Numbered from the stretch's first letter, positions 24,390-33,491 are shown. The stretch: DNA of 59,225 nt from Meishania sp964351985 (GCA_964351985.1 CAYGPR010000022.1:1-59225), one strand, 5' to 3'. Notes: generated from the sequence alone by a model not told the origin. Numbers and translations are program-made.

Positions 24390-24513
24390 CTCCTTCTAAA
24401 TAAATTTTTGGGAATTTCGAGAAATTTATTTTTTGCCTTTGTCAAGGCAAAATTTTAACGACCACAAAGGGAAAAGAAAGGCTCAAAACCCCAAGGTCTA
24501 TTTAGAAGGAGTA
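24386..24513 (+). repeat. Intergenic repeat element, copy 1 (upstream of rplU)
   Basis: A perfect 15-bp terminal inverted repeat (TACTCCTTCTAAATA at 24388-24402, complement at 24499-24513) encloses 96 bp. The interior has a hairpin around GCCTTTGTCAAGGC. It shares several blocks with the reverse complement of the element at 54838-54999: CAAGGCAAAATTTTAA (24443-24458), AAAGGG(G)AAAAGAAAG (24466-24480) and the TACTCCT ends. No open frame. It is either a MITE-like repeat or a conserved structured RNA/regulatory element. Confidence 0.7.
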
Positions 24514-24548
24514 CTTACTGATTACTGTACAAGTGAATTCGAGCGTTT

Positions 24549-25007
24549 TTAGATTGATTTATTGCTGAGATTGTTGCTCTTTTTAAAAAGCTGCATGAAA
24601 GATAGGGTCAGTACCAGGGTCGTGGCAATTCCCATAATGAAAACCGTGGCGAATACTATACCTTCAAAACTTTGATAGTCTTTTGCCCATTGTGCGGAAA
24701 GTTCTTCAAGAAAACCGGGGTTAAGTTCTGTTGAGTACAAAGCAAAGAACAGTGTGAATACTAATGTTGCGACCCCGCCTGTAACAAGGCCCGCCGTAAA
24801 ACCCTTTCCGTAATTGAAAGCCTCTTGATCTCTATGCTTGTAGAACTTAATGGCCTCATAAATGCCAAAGCCTGTAATAATCCCATTGAAGAGACTATAA
24901 AAAACATTGGTGTGCAGGTTAAACAATGACAGAATCAAGAAATACGCAACCAAACAGCCACTGGTAGCGATGCCAAAACGTATAGGTAGTGCAAATTCTT
25001 TGAACAT
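24549..25007 (-). CDS. DUF4199 family membrane protein
   Basis: 152 residues with four hydrophobic helices (about 10-30, 35-55, 72-95, 120-142), matching the Bacteroidota DUF4199 family. The segments GIITGFGIYEAIKFYKH, FNYGKGFTAGLVTGGVATLV and FVTVFIMGIATTLVLTL-like (here FATVFIMGIATTLVL) are typical. It is an inner membrane protein of unknown function. It is transcribed leftward as a single gene that ends 35 bp before the repeat element in front of rplU. Confidence 0.82.
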   Translation of the reverse strand: MFKEFALPIRFGIATSGCLVAYFLILSLFNLHTNVFYSLFNGIITGFGIYEAIKFYKHRDQEAFNYGKGFTAGLVTGGVATLVFTLFFALYSTELNPGFLEELSAQWAKDYQSFEGIVFATVFIMGIATTLVLTLSFMQLFKKSNNLSNKSI

Positions 25008-25214
25008 ATTGGACTTTTAAATTTTACTTCCCTTAAAAAAGAAACAGATTTCCCTTCCCTACAAAGTACATAAAATATATAAATACTACCATAAATTCTT
25101 GTTAAACCAAACGCGGTTGGCAGACCAATTTGTTAAAATTCCATATCCTTGTAACAAATGTTTTCTTACATTGACCCATATTACAATCTGAATTTCCTAT
25201 TAAACACTAGCAAA

Positions 25215-26537
25215 ATGAAAAAACAAATACTCATTGTGTCGATGTTGCTGATTTCGGCAACCTTGACCTGGGCCCAAGAAGTGCCCTATGAAGAATACGA
25301 GCTTGACAACGGGCTTCATGTCATTCTTCACAAAGATAACACTGCCCCTGTAGTCACAACATCTGTGATGTACCACGTAGGAGGTAAAGACCGTACCGAA
25401 GGGAGAACGGGATTTGCCCATTTTTTCGAACACCTACTTTTTGAAGGCACCAAAAATATCGGTCGTGGCAAATGGTTTGAAATCGTAGCCGCGAACGGCG
25501 GACAGAACAATGCCAATACCTCGCAAGACAGAACCTATTATTACGAAGTATTCCCATCCAATAATCTTGAATTGGGCCTTTGGATGGAATCGGAAAGAAT
25601 GCTGCATCCCGTCATCGACCAAAAGGGAATCGATACTCAAAAAGAGGTTGTCAAAGAGGAAAAAAGATTGCGCTACGACAACTCTCCTTATGGACAACTA
25701 TTGTTCAAGGTAGCTGAGAACCTTTTTAAAGCTCATCCCTATAAAGACCCTAATATCGGCTACATGAAAGATCTCGATGCAGGAACCTTGGAAGATGTCA
25801 TTGCATACAACAAAAAATACTACGTGCCTAACAATGCGGTCTTGGTAGTAGCGGGCGATATCGATATCGATGCCACAAAAAAAATGGTGAAAGATTATTT
25901 CGGACCGATACCCAAAGGTGCCGATGTAGCGAGAAACTATCCAAAAGAAACCCCGATTACCGAAGAGATTCGGAGCAAGGCCTATGACCCGAATATTCAA
26001 ATTCCGGCAGCGGTCATCTCGTATCGAACTCCTGGTTTCAAAGAAAGAGATGCCTATGTACTGAATATGATCTCTACCTATTTGAGCGACGGAAGAAGCT
26101 CGAAACTCTACAAAAAAATGGTCGATGAACAGAAACAGGCGTTGCAAGTGGGCGCTTTCAACGTTGATCAAGAAGACTACGGTATGTACCTTGTTTTCGC
26201 ACTTCCGGTCGGAGAAACTGATTTAAATACACTTTTTACCGAGATGGAAGAAGAAATCGCCAAAGTTCGGGACGAAATGATTTCTGAAAATGACTATCAA
26301 AAATTACAGAACAAGTTCGAGAACCAGTATGTAAATTCAAATTCAAGTGTCGAGGGCATTGCCAATTCTTTAGCTAGAAACTATTTGCTTTACGAAGATA
26401 CCGAACTGATCAACAAAGAAATAGAAATTTACCGTTCGGTGACTCGAGAAGAAATCAAGGAAGTCGCGAACAAATATCTAAAACCAAATCAGAGGGCCAT
26501 CATCGAATATCTACCCGAAGAAGCTGCTGCAAACTAA
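25215..26537 (+). CDS. M16 family zinc metallopeptidase (catalytic subunit)
   Basis: 440 residues from the ATG at 25215, which gives the signal peptide MKKQILIVSMLLISATLTWA; a longer frame from 25158 adds 19 residues upstream of that peptide. The inverzincin motif HFFEH is at residues 69-73, followed about 75 residues later by the distal glutamate region (EVVKEEKRLRYDNSPYG). The C-terminal M16_C domain is present with GRSSKLYKKMVDEQ. It is exported, periplasmic or outer-membrane-associated, and probably cleaves short peptides together with the next gene, an M16 homologue without the motif. Such active/inactive pairs are common in bacteria. One base separates the two genes. Confidence 0.93.
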   Translation: MKKQILIVSMLLISATLTWAQEVPYEEYELDNGLHVILHKDNTAPVVTTSVMYHVGGKDRTEGRTGFAHFFEHLLFEGTKNIGRGKWFEIVAANGGQNNANTSQDRTYYYEVFPSNNLELGLWMESERMLHPVIDQKGIDTQKEVVKEEKRLRYDNSPYGQLLFKVAENLFKAHPYKDPNIGYMKDLDAGTLEDVIAYNKKYYVPNNAVLVVAGDIDIDATKKMVKDYFGPIPKGADVARNYPKETPITEEIRSKAYDPNIQIPAAVISYRTPGFKERDAYVLNMISTYLSDGRSSKLYKKMVDEQKQALQVGAFNVDQEDYGMYLVFALPVGETDLNTLFTEMEEEIAKVRDEMISENDYQKLQNKFENQYVNSNSSVEGIANSLARNYLLYEDTELINKEIEIYRSVTREEIKEVANKYLKPNQRAIIEYLPEEAAAN

Positions 26538-26550
26538 AATGGAACACATC

Positions 26551-28620
26551 ATGAAAAAATTATATATCTCACTATTGTTAGCCTTTACGGTCATAAACGT
26601 ACAGGCACAGGTCGATAGAAGTCAAATGCCAAAACCGGGGCCGGCCCCCGAAATTAATCTGGAAGAACCTCAACGTTTTGAGCTAAAGAACGGACTAAAA
26701 GTCTTGGTCGTAGAAAATCATAAATTACCTCGGGTGTCCATGCAATTGCGTATCGACAATCCGCCAGTACTTGAGGGCGACAAGGCCGGAGTCTCAAGCT
26801 TGACCGCTAGTCTTATCGGAAAAGGCTCAAAGAATATTTCAAAGGACGATTTCGATGAGGAGGTCGATTTTTTGGGAGCAAGAATTAATTTCGGGTCCCA
26901 AAGCGCTTTTGCAAGTTCACTTTCAAAATACTTCCCGAGGATTATGGAACTCATGGCGGATGCGGCCATCAATCCGAACTTCACACAGGAAGAATTCGAA
27001 AAAGAAAAAGAGAAACTATTGACCGGGCTAAAGGCCCAAGAAAAAGACGTGGAGGCTATATCGGCACGTGTTCAGAGTGCTTTGGCCTATGGCAAAGACC
27101 ATCCGTACGGAGAATTTATCACTGAAGAATCGGTAAATAAAGTGACCCTTGGTGACGTCAAAAAATTCTATGCCGACCATTTCGTTCCGGCAAATGCATA
27201 TTTGGTGGTTGTCGGTGACGTAAATCTCGATGAAGTAAAAAAATTGGTCGAAGAACATTTTACACCTTGGACCAAGGCCGTACCTCCTTCATTCTCATTT
27301 TCAAAACCTTCCGATGTACAATTCACCCAAATAAATTTTGTGGACGTACCCAATGCCGTTCAGTCGGAAGTAGTTGTTCAGAACCTTGTCAACCTCACCA
27401 TGAAGGATCCCGATTACCTTCATGCCCTTATGGCCAATCGTATTTTGGGTGGTGGTGCACAAGCAAGACTTTTTTTAAATCTTAGGGAAGACAAAGCCTA
27501 TACCTATGGTGCCTATTCAAGTTTGGGCAACAATAAATACGTGCCGGCAAGATTTCAGGCGTATTCAAGTGTTCGCAATGCCGTTACCGATAGTTCCGTT
27601 GTGCAACTTTTAACGGAGGTGGACAATATCATCAAACAACCCGTTACAGAAAAGGAGCTTCAAAATGCCAAGGCCAAATATATTGGCAACTTTGTACTGG
27701 CCATTGAAGACCCAAGTACCATTGCCGACTATGCCCTTAACATCGAGACCCAAGGCTTGCCCAAAGACTTTTATAAAACCTATTTGGAACGCATCAATGC
27801 TATTACCATAGAAGATGTTCAAAAGGCGGCGCAGAAATATATGTCGGTCGATAATGCCCGTGTCGTGGTAACAGGAAAGGCAAGCGAAGTTCTCGAAAAT
27901 CTTGAAAAGGTTACCTACAACGGCAAGTCGATTCCGATTAAATATTATAATAAATATGCTGCGGCCACCGAAAAGCCCGATGCGGGGGCAACAGTACCTG
28001 AAGGGGTAACTGCGAGTGATGTATTGAACAAATATATTGAAGCCATTGGCGGTACCGAAAAGCTGGCTTCCATTGAATCTTTTGCTATGATCGCTGAAGC
28101 CGAAATGCAGGGCATGAAGCTGAACCTTGAAATGAAAAAAACGGCCAAAGACCAGTTTATGCAAGATGTAACAGTAGCAGGAAATTCGATGAGCAAACAA
28201 GTTCTGAACGGCGATTCGGGCTATATGGTTATGCAAGGTCAGCGAAAAGACATGGAAGGTGATGAACTGCAAAAAATAAAAGAAGAGGCCGCGCTGTTTC
28301 CTGAAATGAGCTATCTAGAAAAGAATATGGCCCTAGAAGGGGTCGAGACCATAGATGGTAAAAAGGCCTATCGATTAAAGATTTCCGATGAAAAATCGGC
28401 TTTCTTTGATATAGAATCCGGACTAAAGATCCAAGAAGTGCAAAATCTTGACATGGGTGGTCAAAAAATGACGAGCACAACTAATTTCGGAGACTACAGA
28501 GAAGTGGGTGGCGTACTGTTTCCGCATTCCATCGCACAGACCGTAGGTCCTCAAAATTTTGAATTTATCGTGAGTGAAGTCAAAATAAACGAGGGAGTCA
28601 CCGAAGCGGATTTTGAATAG
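26551..28620 (+). CDS. M16 family inactive subunit with C-terminal extra domain
   Basis: 689 residues from the ATG at 26551 (an ATG at 26539 would add four). The signal peptide ends INVQAQ. The N-terminal M16 fold is present (ELKNGLKVLVVENHKLPRVS) but HxxEH is absent: the equivalent region reads LTASLIGKGSKN, so this is the non-catalytic partner with the R/Y substrate-binding segment GGGAQARLFLNLREDKAYTYG retained. Residues about 490-690 form an additional domain rich in beta strands (MKLNLEMKKTAKDQFMQDVT, GYMVMQGQRKDMEG) that resembles LolA/outer-membrane-lipoprotein-sorting-like folds. It is co-transcribed with the catalytic subunit. Confidence 0.9.
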   Translation: MKKLYISLLLAFTVINVQAQVDRSQMPKPGPAPEINLEEPQRFELKNGLKVLVVENHKLPRVSMQLRIDNPPVLEGDKAGVSSLTASLIGKGSKNISKDDFDEEVDFLGARINFGSQSAFASSLSKYFPRIMELMADAAINPNFTQEEFEKEKEKLLTGLKAQEKDVEAISARVQSALAYGKDHPYGEFITEESVNKVTLGDVKKFYADHFVPANAYLVVVGDVNLDEVKKLVEEHFTPWTKAVPPSFSFSKPSDVQFTQINFVDVPNAVQSEVVVQNLVNLTMKDPDYLHALMANRILGGGAQARLFLNLREDKAYTYGAYSSLGNNKYVPARFQAYSSVRNAVTDSSVVQLLTEVDNIIKQPVTEKELQNAKAKYIGNFVLAIEDPSTIADYALNIETQGLPKDFYKTYLERINAITIEDVQKAAQKYMSVDNARVVVTGKASEVLENLEKVTYNGKSIPIKYYNKYAAATEKPDAGATVPEGVTASDVLNKYIEAIGGTEKLASIESFAMIAEAEMQGMKLNLEMKKTAKDQFMQDVTVAGNSMSKQVLNGDSGYMVMQGQRKDMEGDELQKIKEEAALFPEMSYLEKNMALEGVETIDGKKAYRLKISDEKSAFFDIESGLKIQEVQNLDMGGQKMTSTTNFGDYREVGGVLFPHSIAQTVGPQNFEFIVSEVKINEGVTEADFE

Positions 28621-28641
28621 ACTAGATAAAACCAATTAATT

Positions 28642-28670
28642 AAAAACCCGCCTAGAGCGGGTTTTTATTT
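28642..28670. terminator. Bidirectional terminator between the M16 operon and the GIN-domain gene
   Basis: A perfect 10-bp stem AAAAACCCGC/GCGGGTTTTT (28642-28651 and 28657-28666) with loop CTAGA. T/A runs on both sides serve both convergent genes. Confidence 0.9.
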
Positions 28671-28683
28671 TATATCTCTTTTT

Positions 28684-29430
28684 TTATCCGATTTTTCGGA
28701 TGGTAGCCTCACCGATAACGATCCCACGATCTACATCGGGATCGCCCTCATACGTGATATGTGTTTCGCCATAACAGGTTACCTTCAACCTATCCGAAAC
28801 ATTAACGCGAAAATCGCTCTGACCATAGGCCGTTATCTTGGTTGAGGTATTGTTGACAGACATAGAATTTACTTTGCTTTCACCATACGCGATATAACGC
28901 TGGTTATCGATATTTCCGTTTTCGATTTCAAGATAACTCTCGCCATAAATAGTAGTTTTGATTTTCTCTAGATCAACATCGGAAAGATAAACCTGTGATT
29001 CTCCATAAATGCGAAGCGTAAAATCTTTTTGTGCTATTTTACTTTTCAGGTTGATACGTTCTTCACCTCGAACCGAAAGCGTATTCAACTTCTTGTAGGT
29101 TACCGTGGCCTTGACCATCGTGCCCTCATAAATTGATTTCGTCATGTTGTAGTTCTCACCTTTCACTTTCTCATTTTTGGTCACCGTCTTCGCCCCATCC
29201 AAGTAAATTCGTAAGGTACTGCCTTCCATTTTTACATTGATTTTACTATCCGACACACTTGATTGGTCAATACGTACCGATTCTTCGTCGCCTTCTACCA
29301 AGTTGACCGCTATATGCGGGCTAATAATAATCTTATCAAAATGGTCTACTTGATAGGTTTTCTCTTGGGCCACAAGAGTGTTTAAACCAAAAATCGTGAA
29401 TAACACTAAGGGAAGTACTAACTTTTTCAT
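28684..29430 (-). CDS. GIN-domain (DUF2807) secreted protein
   Basis: 248 residues. The signal peptide MKKLVLPLVLFTIFGLNTLVAQ precedes a repetitive beta-rich domain of the DUF2807/GIN (head domain of putative auto-transporter adhesin) family. Recurrent G-E-S/G-Q-S turns are visible (YGESQVYL, YGESYLEI, YGESKVNS, YGQSDFRV, YGETHITY), consistent with a right-handed beta-helix or stacked repeat. It is exported, probably at the cell envelope, and of unknown role. It is convergent with the M16 operon. Confidence 0.85.
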   Translation of the reverse strand: MKKLVLPLVLFTIFGLNTLVAQEKTYQVDHFDKIIISPHIAVNLVEGDEESVRIDQSSVSDSKINVKMEGSTLRIYLDGAKTVTKNEKVKGENYNMTKSIYEGTMVKATVTYKKLNTLSVRGEERINLKSKIAQKDFTLRIYGESQVYLSDVDLEKIKTTIYGESYLEIENGNIDNQRYIAYGESKVNSMSVNNTSTKITAYGQSDFRVNVSDRLKVTCYGETHITYEGDPDVDRGIVIGEATIRKIG

Positions 29431-29667
29431 ATTGTTCTATTTAATAATTCTTACTGTTCTTCACTAAAGACTACTACCGAATAAAATTGTTACAGTTCTT
29501 TATAAAGATAAAAATGTTTGTTTTAAAGTGTATTTTAAATTCGACTATGACGGCCCGGCAAATGAATCAAGTGATACATTACTAATTATTAAATTTCCGA
29601 TAAGACTTCGCACGGTTAGCCATCCAGACCTTATCAATTTTAACTATGGGTTCACAGGTTCATTTTC

Positions 29668-29675
29668 TATCTTTG
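29668..29675 (+). promoter_or_regulatory. -7 box for the 144-aa lipoprotein gene
   Basis: TATCTTTG, a perfect TAnnTTTG match, 45 bp before the ATG at 29721. The base after it is G rather than the more usual C. Confidence 0.45.
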
Positions 29676-29720
29676 GAAGATAGAATTATATTCATAAGTT
29701 ACCTATAAGCGCTGTAAAAA

Positions 29721-30155
29721 ATGATACTAAAAAAAACGATTCCCTTCCTTGCACTGATTTTGGTTTTTATGTTTTCCTGTAAAGAGGAAAAAAAAGAAGA
29801 AACTAAATCGGATACCTCCCAAATGAACGAAGTCATTGCCATTCACGACGAGGTCATGCCTAAAATGAGTACCATCGGAAAATTGGTCGCTGAGCTAAAA
29901 CCAAAAATAGATTCCACAGAAACCGGAATGCAATATGAAGCGGCCATGAAAGACCTTCAAGAAGCCCATAAAGGAATGATGGAATGGATGCAAGATTTTG
30001 TTGATACATTCGATTCTGATGAAATTCAAAATGGAAAAACACTTTCGGAAGAGAAACAAAAATTGCTCGATGCAGAAGAAACGAAAATCAAGGAGGTTCG
30101 CGACGCCATTAATTCGAGTATTGAAAAGGCAGGGACCTTACTCAAAGAAGAGTAA
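29721..30155 (+). CDS. Helical hypothetical lipoprotein, 144 aa
   Basis: MILKKTIPFLALILVFMFSC is an SpII signal with lipidated Cys20. A lysine/glutamate-rich stretch follows. The mature protein is almost entirely helical, with many Met/Lys/Glu residues (VIAIHDEVMPKMSTIGKLVA, MKDLQEAHKGMMEWMQDF), giving a probable helical bundle or coiled coil of about 100 residues. Similar proteins are often labelled viral A-type inclusion protein in Flavobacteriaceae, a name that says nothing about function. Periplasmic, membrane-anchored, role unknown. Confidence 0.78.
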   Translation: MILKKTIPFLALILVFMFSCKEEKKEETKSDTSQMNEVIAIHDEVMPKMSTIGKLVAELKPKIDSTETGMQYEAAMKDLQEAHKGMMEWMQDFVDTFDSDEIQNGKTLSEEKQKLLDAEETKIKEVRDAINSSIEKAGTLLKEE

Positions 30156-30238
30156 ATCAAAACAGATGGTTTAGCCCATTTTTTGAATATACAGATAGTT
30201 GAAATCTTTTGCTTCTAAAATTACGCGGTGATGATTCG

Positions 30239-31132
30239 TTACAATTTTATTTTTCCTTCCCTGACTAAATCAACCAATCCATAAACAGTTTCGCCATGCC
30301 CATGTTTTGTCTCAAAGACTTGAAAACCTTTTGTTTTTAGAAAATTTTGTTCTTTTTCGGACAAGCCGCCCACCCTGTCATCCGTAGTAGCATAAACATA
30401 TATGGATCCTTTTAAATCGACATTTCTTAATAATTTAGAATACGGAATTTCGCCAATAGCGGCTTTTAGGCGTTGTTTCCCAACATAATATTTCATGTCA
30501 TCTTCTCCATATTCACTAAAATTTTTACCTTCTTCCGAAACGAAGCTCACGCCATCTTTATAGATACCATTATATCCCTTTTTATGTGCTTCGACTGCAT
30601 TTTTAGGATCATCTATTCTACCTGATATAATTACATACTTATCGGCCAAGGAGGGGCGTGTTGATAAATAATGCGGAATAATAAAAGCTCCGTAAGAATG
30701 ACCCATAACATAGACTGTCTTACCCCTGTCTTTAAAGTATTTTATTGAACGGTAAAGCATTTCCGAAGTATTATCAACTTCTTTACGAGCCATTTCCATG
30801 GTGAATTCGCCATCATAGTGAAACATATCGGGGTTCAAGGTATTCGCTTGATGTAAATGAATTTGATAATAATCGTGAAAATTGGGTAGATATCTCCATT
30901 GCGATTTTCCATCCTTTTTAAAACTAAGTTCATCTTTGGGCCCTCCTTGTAAAAATACAGCAACGATAGTCTTCGTCGAATCACCATCGGAAACCCATAA
31001 ATCTAAAGTGTCTTTTGGCAAAGTAGTTTCAGTATAGGATAATTTTATATTCGATTTTGAAGAAGCAGTTTGTGTCTTGCAAGAGTTTAATCCGAACATA
31101 ACTATCGCCAAACCTAGAATTGCTTTTTTCAT
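30239..31132 (-). CDS. Alpha/beta-hydrolase fold lipoprotein
   Basis: 297 residues. MKKAILGLAIVMFGLNSC is a lipoprotein signal with Cys18. The core shows the nucleophile elbow GHSYGA (Ser near residue 145), a candidate acidic residue in YATTDDRVGG and a C-terminal His in HGHGETVYG, giving a plausible Ser-Asp-His triad. It is therefore probably a periplasmic esterase or peptidase; the substrate is unknown. It is divergent from a MarR-type regulator gene, with two palindromic operator candidates in the 118-bp gap, so it is a likely target of that regulator. Confidence 0.82.
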   Translation of the reverse strand: MKKAILGLAIVMFGLNSCKTQTASSKSNIKLSYTETTLPKDTLDLWVSDGDSTKTIVAVFLQGGPKDELSFKKDGKSQWRYLPNFHDYYQIHLHQANTLNPDMFHYDGEFTMEMARKEVDNTSEMLYRSIKYFKDRGKTVYVMGHSYGAFIIPHYLSTRPSLADKYVIISGRIDDPKNAVEAHKKGYNGIYKDGVSFVSEEGKNFSEYGEDDMKYYVGKQRLKAAIGEIPYSKLLRNVDLKGSIYVYATTDDRVGGLSEKEQNFLKTKGFQVFETKHGHGETVYGLVDLVREGKIKL

Positions 31133-31157
31133 TCTTAATACTTTTTATTGCATTATA

Positions 31158-31175
31158 TATCTTTACATAAAGATA
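31158..31175. promoter_or_regulatory. MarR operator candidate 1
   Basis: TATCTTTACATAAAGATA is a near-perfect palindrome (8-bp arms around CA). It is the exact reverse complement of the second site at 31196-31213. It lies on the hydrolase side of the divergent intergenic region. Confidence 0.75.
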
Positions 31176-31195
31176 CTTCACAATGATACAATAAT

Positions 31196-31213
31196 TATCT
31201 TTATGTAAAGATA
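31196..31213. promoter_or_regulatory. MarR operator candidate 2
   Basis: TATCTTTATGTAAAGATA, centred 38 bp from site 1. It lies next to TATATTTTG, a possible -7 region for the marR-type gene, so binding would block its own promoter. Confidence 0.75.
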
Positions 31214-31250
31214 TATTTTGTACTTTTCTCCGAAATCCCTTCAATTAAAC

Positions 31251-31757
31251 ATGAACAAACCAGAAAGTGATATTATCGACATACTTATAAGTGAATGGAA
31301 ACAGGAACGCCCCGAATTAGATACTTCTGCGATGTCGGTAGTAGGACGAATTTTAAACCTTGGGAAAACTTTGGAAAAAAGGGCCGGAAACACCTTGAAG
31401 AATAGCGGCATCCACTATACCGATCTTGACGTACTTGCCACTTTAAGACGTTCAGGAAAGCCTTTTGAGCTAACCCCGAAAGAATTAATGCGTTCTGTCT
31501 TGATTACCTCAGGTGCCATGACCGCACTTTTGGAAAGACTTACGAAGCTGGATTTTATTTACCGTGCACCTGACAAAAAAGATGGTCGAATCAAACGGGC
31601 CGGGTTGACCAACAAAGGTAAAAAAGTAATCGATAAAGCCATAGAAACCCGATTTCAAGAGGCAAAAAATTCAGTGAGTTGTCTCGATGAATCTGAACAA
31701 CGAAAACTATCAATCCTCTTGAAGAAAGTAATTTTATCATTGAACCAGAACTCTTGA
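31251..31757 (+). CDS. MarR-family transcriptional regulator
   Basis: 168 residues from the ATG at 31251; the upstream TTG frame start at 31218 lies inside the promoter region and is rejected. The winged helix-turn-helix spans about residues 45-130, with LDVLATLRRSGKPFELTPKE, LMRSVLITSGAMTALLERL (recognition helix) and the wing RAPDKKDGRIKRAGLT, typical of MarR repressors. N- and C-terminal helices provide the dimer interface. It is divergent from the alpha/beta hydrolase lipoprotein. The two 18-bp palindromes in the shared region predict autoregulation and control of the hydrolase. The inducer is unknown. Confidence 0.9.
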   Translation: MNKPESDIIDILISEWKQERPELDTSAMSVVGRILNLGKTLEKRAGNTLKNSGIHYTDLDVLATLRRSGKPFELTPKELMRSVLITSGAMTALLERLTKLDFIYRAPDKKDGRIKRAGLTNKGKKVIDKAIETRFQEAKNSVSCLDESEQRKLSILLKKVILSLNQNS

Positions 31758-31780
31758 AAAGTGAAAAATTTCTCAAGGAC

Positions 31781-32911
31781 TTAATTAAACTCTGTCCACC
31801 AATCGACGTCGAATGTCTGTTCCTTTCCCAAAATAATCGGGTCCCCTATTCTGGGTGCTATCATCGGTATTTGTAGTGCCTTTGCTTTTTTTGAAAGTCT
31901 TTCGACAGGCTCGGTCCATGGGTGCATAGCGAGTTTAAAGGCTCCCCAGTGAATGGGCATAATCGTTTCGGCGCGAACATCGATTCCGGCTTGGGCGGTC
32001 TCTTCGGGCATCATATGTATTTCTTTCCAAAGTTCGTTGTATTGGCCACATTCCATCATCGCAAAATCGAAGGGTCCATACTTTTGCCCGATTTCCTTGA
32101 AATGAGGACCATAACCACTATCACCACTGAAGAAGATATTCTCATTTTGGGATTGGATGACCCAAGAACTCCATAGCGTTTTTCCCCTATCGGCCAAACC
32201 TCTACCTGAAAAATGTTGTGCCGGGGCACATTTCAGGTTTAATCCTCCAAAATCGATTTCCTGCCACCAATCGAGTTCTACGATACTATTGCTTTCAACG
32301 CCCCATTCCTGCAAATGAGATCCAACGCCCAAGGGAACATAGAACATACCGACTTTATCCTTGAGTAGTTGTATCGACCCATAATCAAGATGATCATAGT
32401 GATCATGGGATAAAATCACCGCATCTATTTTGGGAAGTCTTTCAACTTCGATCGGTAAATTGGCACTGAATCTTTTTGAGCCTAAAAAGGATGCTGGTGC
32501 CGGCACGGCCCCGAACATGGGATCGATCAAAATTTGCTTGCCATCGATTTGTAAAAGAAAGGCGGAATGACCGAACCATATAAGTCTGGCATTACCTTTA
32601 TACTGAACGATCTCAAGCGAATCAATGGATTGGACGGTTACATTCTTTTCTGGGGTTGTATTTGGTTGGGGACCGAAATAGCCCTTTAGGCTTTTCATCA
32701 TATCATTGAACCCCATGTTCATTTTCACACCCCCAGGATTGATGAACGCCCCATCACGATAGTTCTCCGACCTTTTAAAAGCTTCTCGTTGCAATTTTGA
32801 AGGTGAAGCCCCGAATTCAGGATTAAGATTGAGGAACAAAAAAATGACTATAGCCAAGAGTAGTATGAATCCGCCGATGAACATTCCCATTTTCTTTAAA
32901 CCTTTTTTCAT
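31781..32911 (-). CDS. MBL-fold metal-dependent hydrolase (NAPE-PLD-like)
   Basis: 376 residues. An N-terminal transmembrane anchor at about 8-28 precedes a metallo-beta-lactamase fold with the metal motif LSHDHYDHLD (HxHxDH), a later SGDSGYGPHF and the C-terminal MPIHWGAFKLAMHPWTEP. This arrangement is like the YddR/NAPE-PLD subgroup, suggesting hydrolysis of a phospholipid-like or small phosphodiester substrate at the membrane. It is the last gene of the mutY-ssb-gldE-gldD unit, 22 bp after gldD. Confidence 0.85.
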   Translation of the reverse strand: MKKGLKKMGMFIGGFILLLAIVIFLFLNLNPEFGASPSKLQREAFKRSENYRDGAFINPGGVKMNMGFNDMMKSLKGYFGPQPNTTPEKNVTVQSIDSLEIVQYKGNARLIWFGHSAFLLQIDGKQILIDPMFGAVPAPASFLGSKRFSANLPIEVERLPKIDAVILSHDHYDHLDYGSIQLLKDKVGMFYVPLGVGSHLQEWGVESNSIVELDWWQEIDFGGLNLKCAPAQHFSGRGLADRGKTLWSSWVIQSQNENIFFSGDSGYGPHFKEIGQKYGPFDFAMMECGQYNELWKEIHMMPEETAQAGIDVRAETIMPIHWGAFKLAMHPWTEPVERLSKKAKALQIPMIAPRIGDPIILGKEQTFDVDWWTEFN

Positions 32912-32933
32912 TGTCGCGGCGCGATGAATTGAT

Positions 32934-33491
32934 TTATTTCTTCCATCGTAGGGTTTCCATCATCTTACGAATGTCATTTTGCAGATATTCCGCCGCGGGA
33001 TAAATAGAATCATAGTTCGGTTTGGCATAAAAATAAAGCGACCCGGTAACGAAATGTTGAGTACTATCGGTCACATAGAATTGCGCCTGTGAGGCCGCAT
33101 CTCCGGTAACTTCATAAAACATACCATATACTTTGTTCTCATCGTTTATAAAAGGTTGTTCCATAATTCCATCAGCTTTTACCGAATGTTCATACGAGAA
33201 TTTCTGGGCGTCGGAAAGTAGTTTTTCAAGATTGTTCTCTACCCTTTTGTAATTGATGAAAACCGACCCTTTCATAGATGGATAATCAAGCTCTATAGAA
33301 TTGCTGGTCTGGCTTTTCAATCTCGCCATTTCGTTATACTGAAATTGAAACCGGTCGGTTTCAAGTTTTCCCATTTTGGCCTCGGGGAACTCCAATCGCA
33401 ACATGGCCTTGGGTTTCGGAACCACATCTTCTTTACATCCGTAAAAAAGGCTGATTACCAAGAATACCATAAGATTTCTTTTATTGCGCAT
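32934..33491 (-). CDS. gldD: Gliding motility lipoprotein GldD
   Basis: 185 residues. A lipoprotein signal (MRNKRNLMVFLVISLFYGC) with Cys19 is followed by a PKPKAMLRLEFPEAKM segment and the GldD pattern SIELDYPSMKGSVFINYK, FYEVTGDAASQAQFYVTDS and HFVTGSLYFYAKPNYDS. GldD is required for Flavobacterium gliding and type IX secretion and is conserved in non-gliding relatives. The gene overlaps gldE upstream by 11 bp. The order mutY-ssb-gldE-gldD is a recognised flavobacterial cluster, supporting the call. Confidence 0.93.
   Translation of the reverse strand: MRNKRNLMVFLVISLFYGCKEDVVPKPKAMLRLEFPEAKMGKLETDRFQFQYNEMARLKSQTSNSIELDYPSMKGSVFINYKRVENNLEKLLSDAQKFSYEHSVKADGIMEQPFINDENKVYGMFYEVTGDAASQAQFYVTDSTQHFVTGSLYFYAKPNYDSIYPAAEYLQNDIRKMMETLRWKK

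Noticed and set aside
31895..31920. GAGCCTGTCGAAAG-like sequence in the MBL hydrolase gene, similar to the dispersed repeat family.
   Set aside because: The encoded HPWTEPVERL is a normal conserved part of this hydrolase family, so the match is coincidental.
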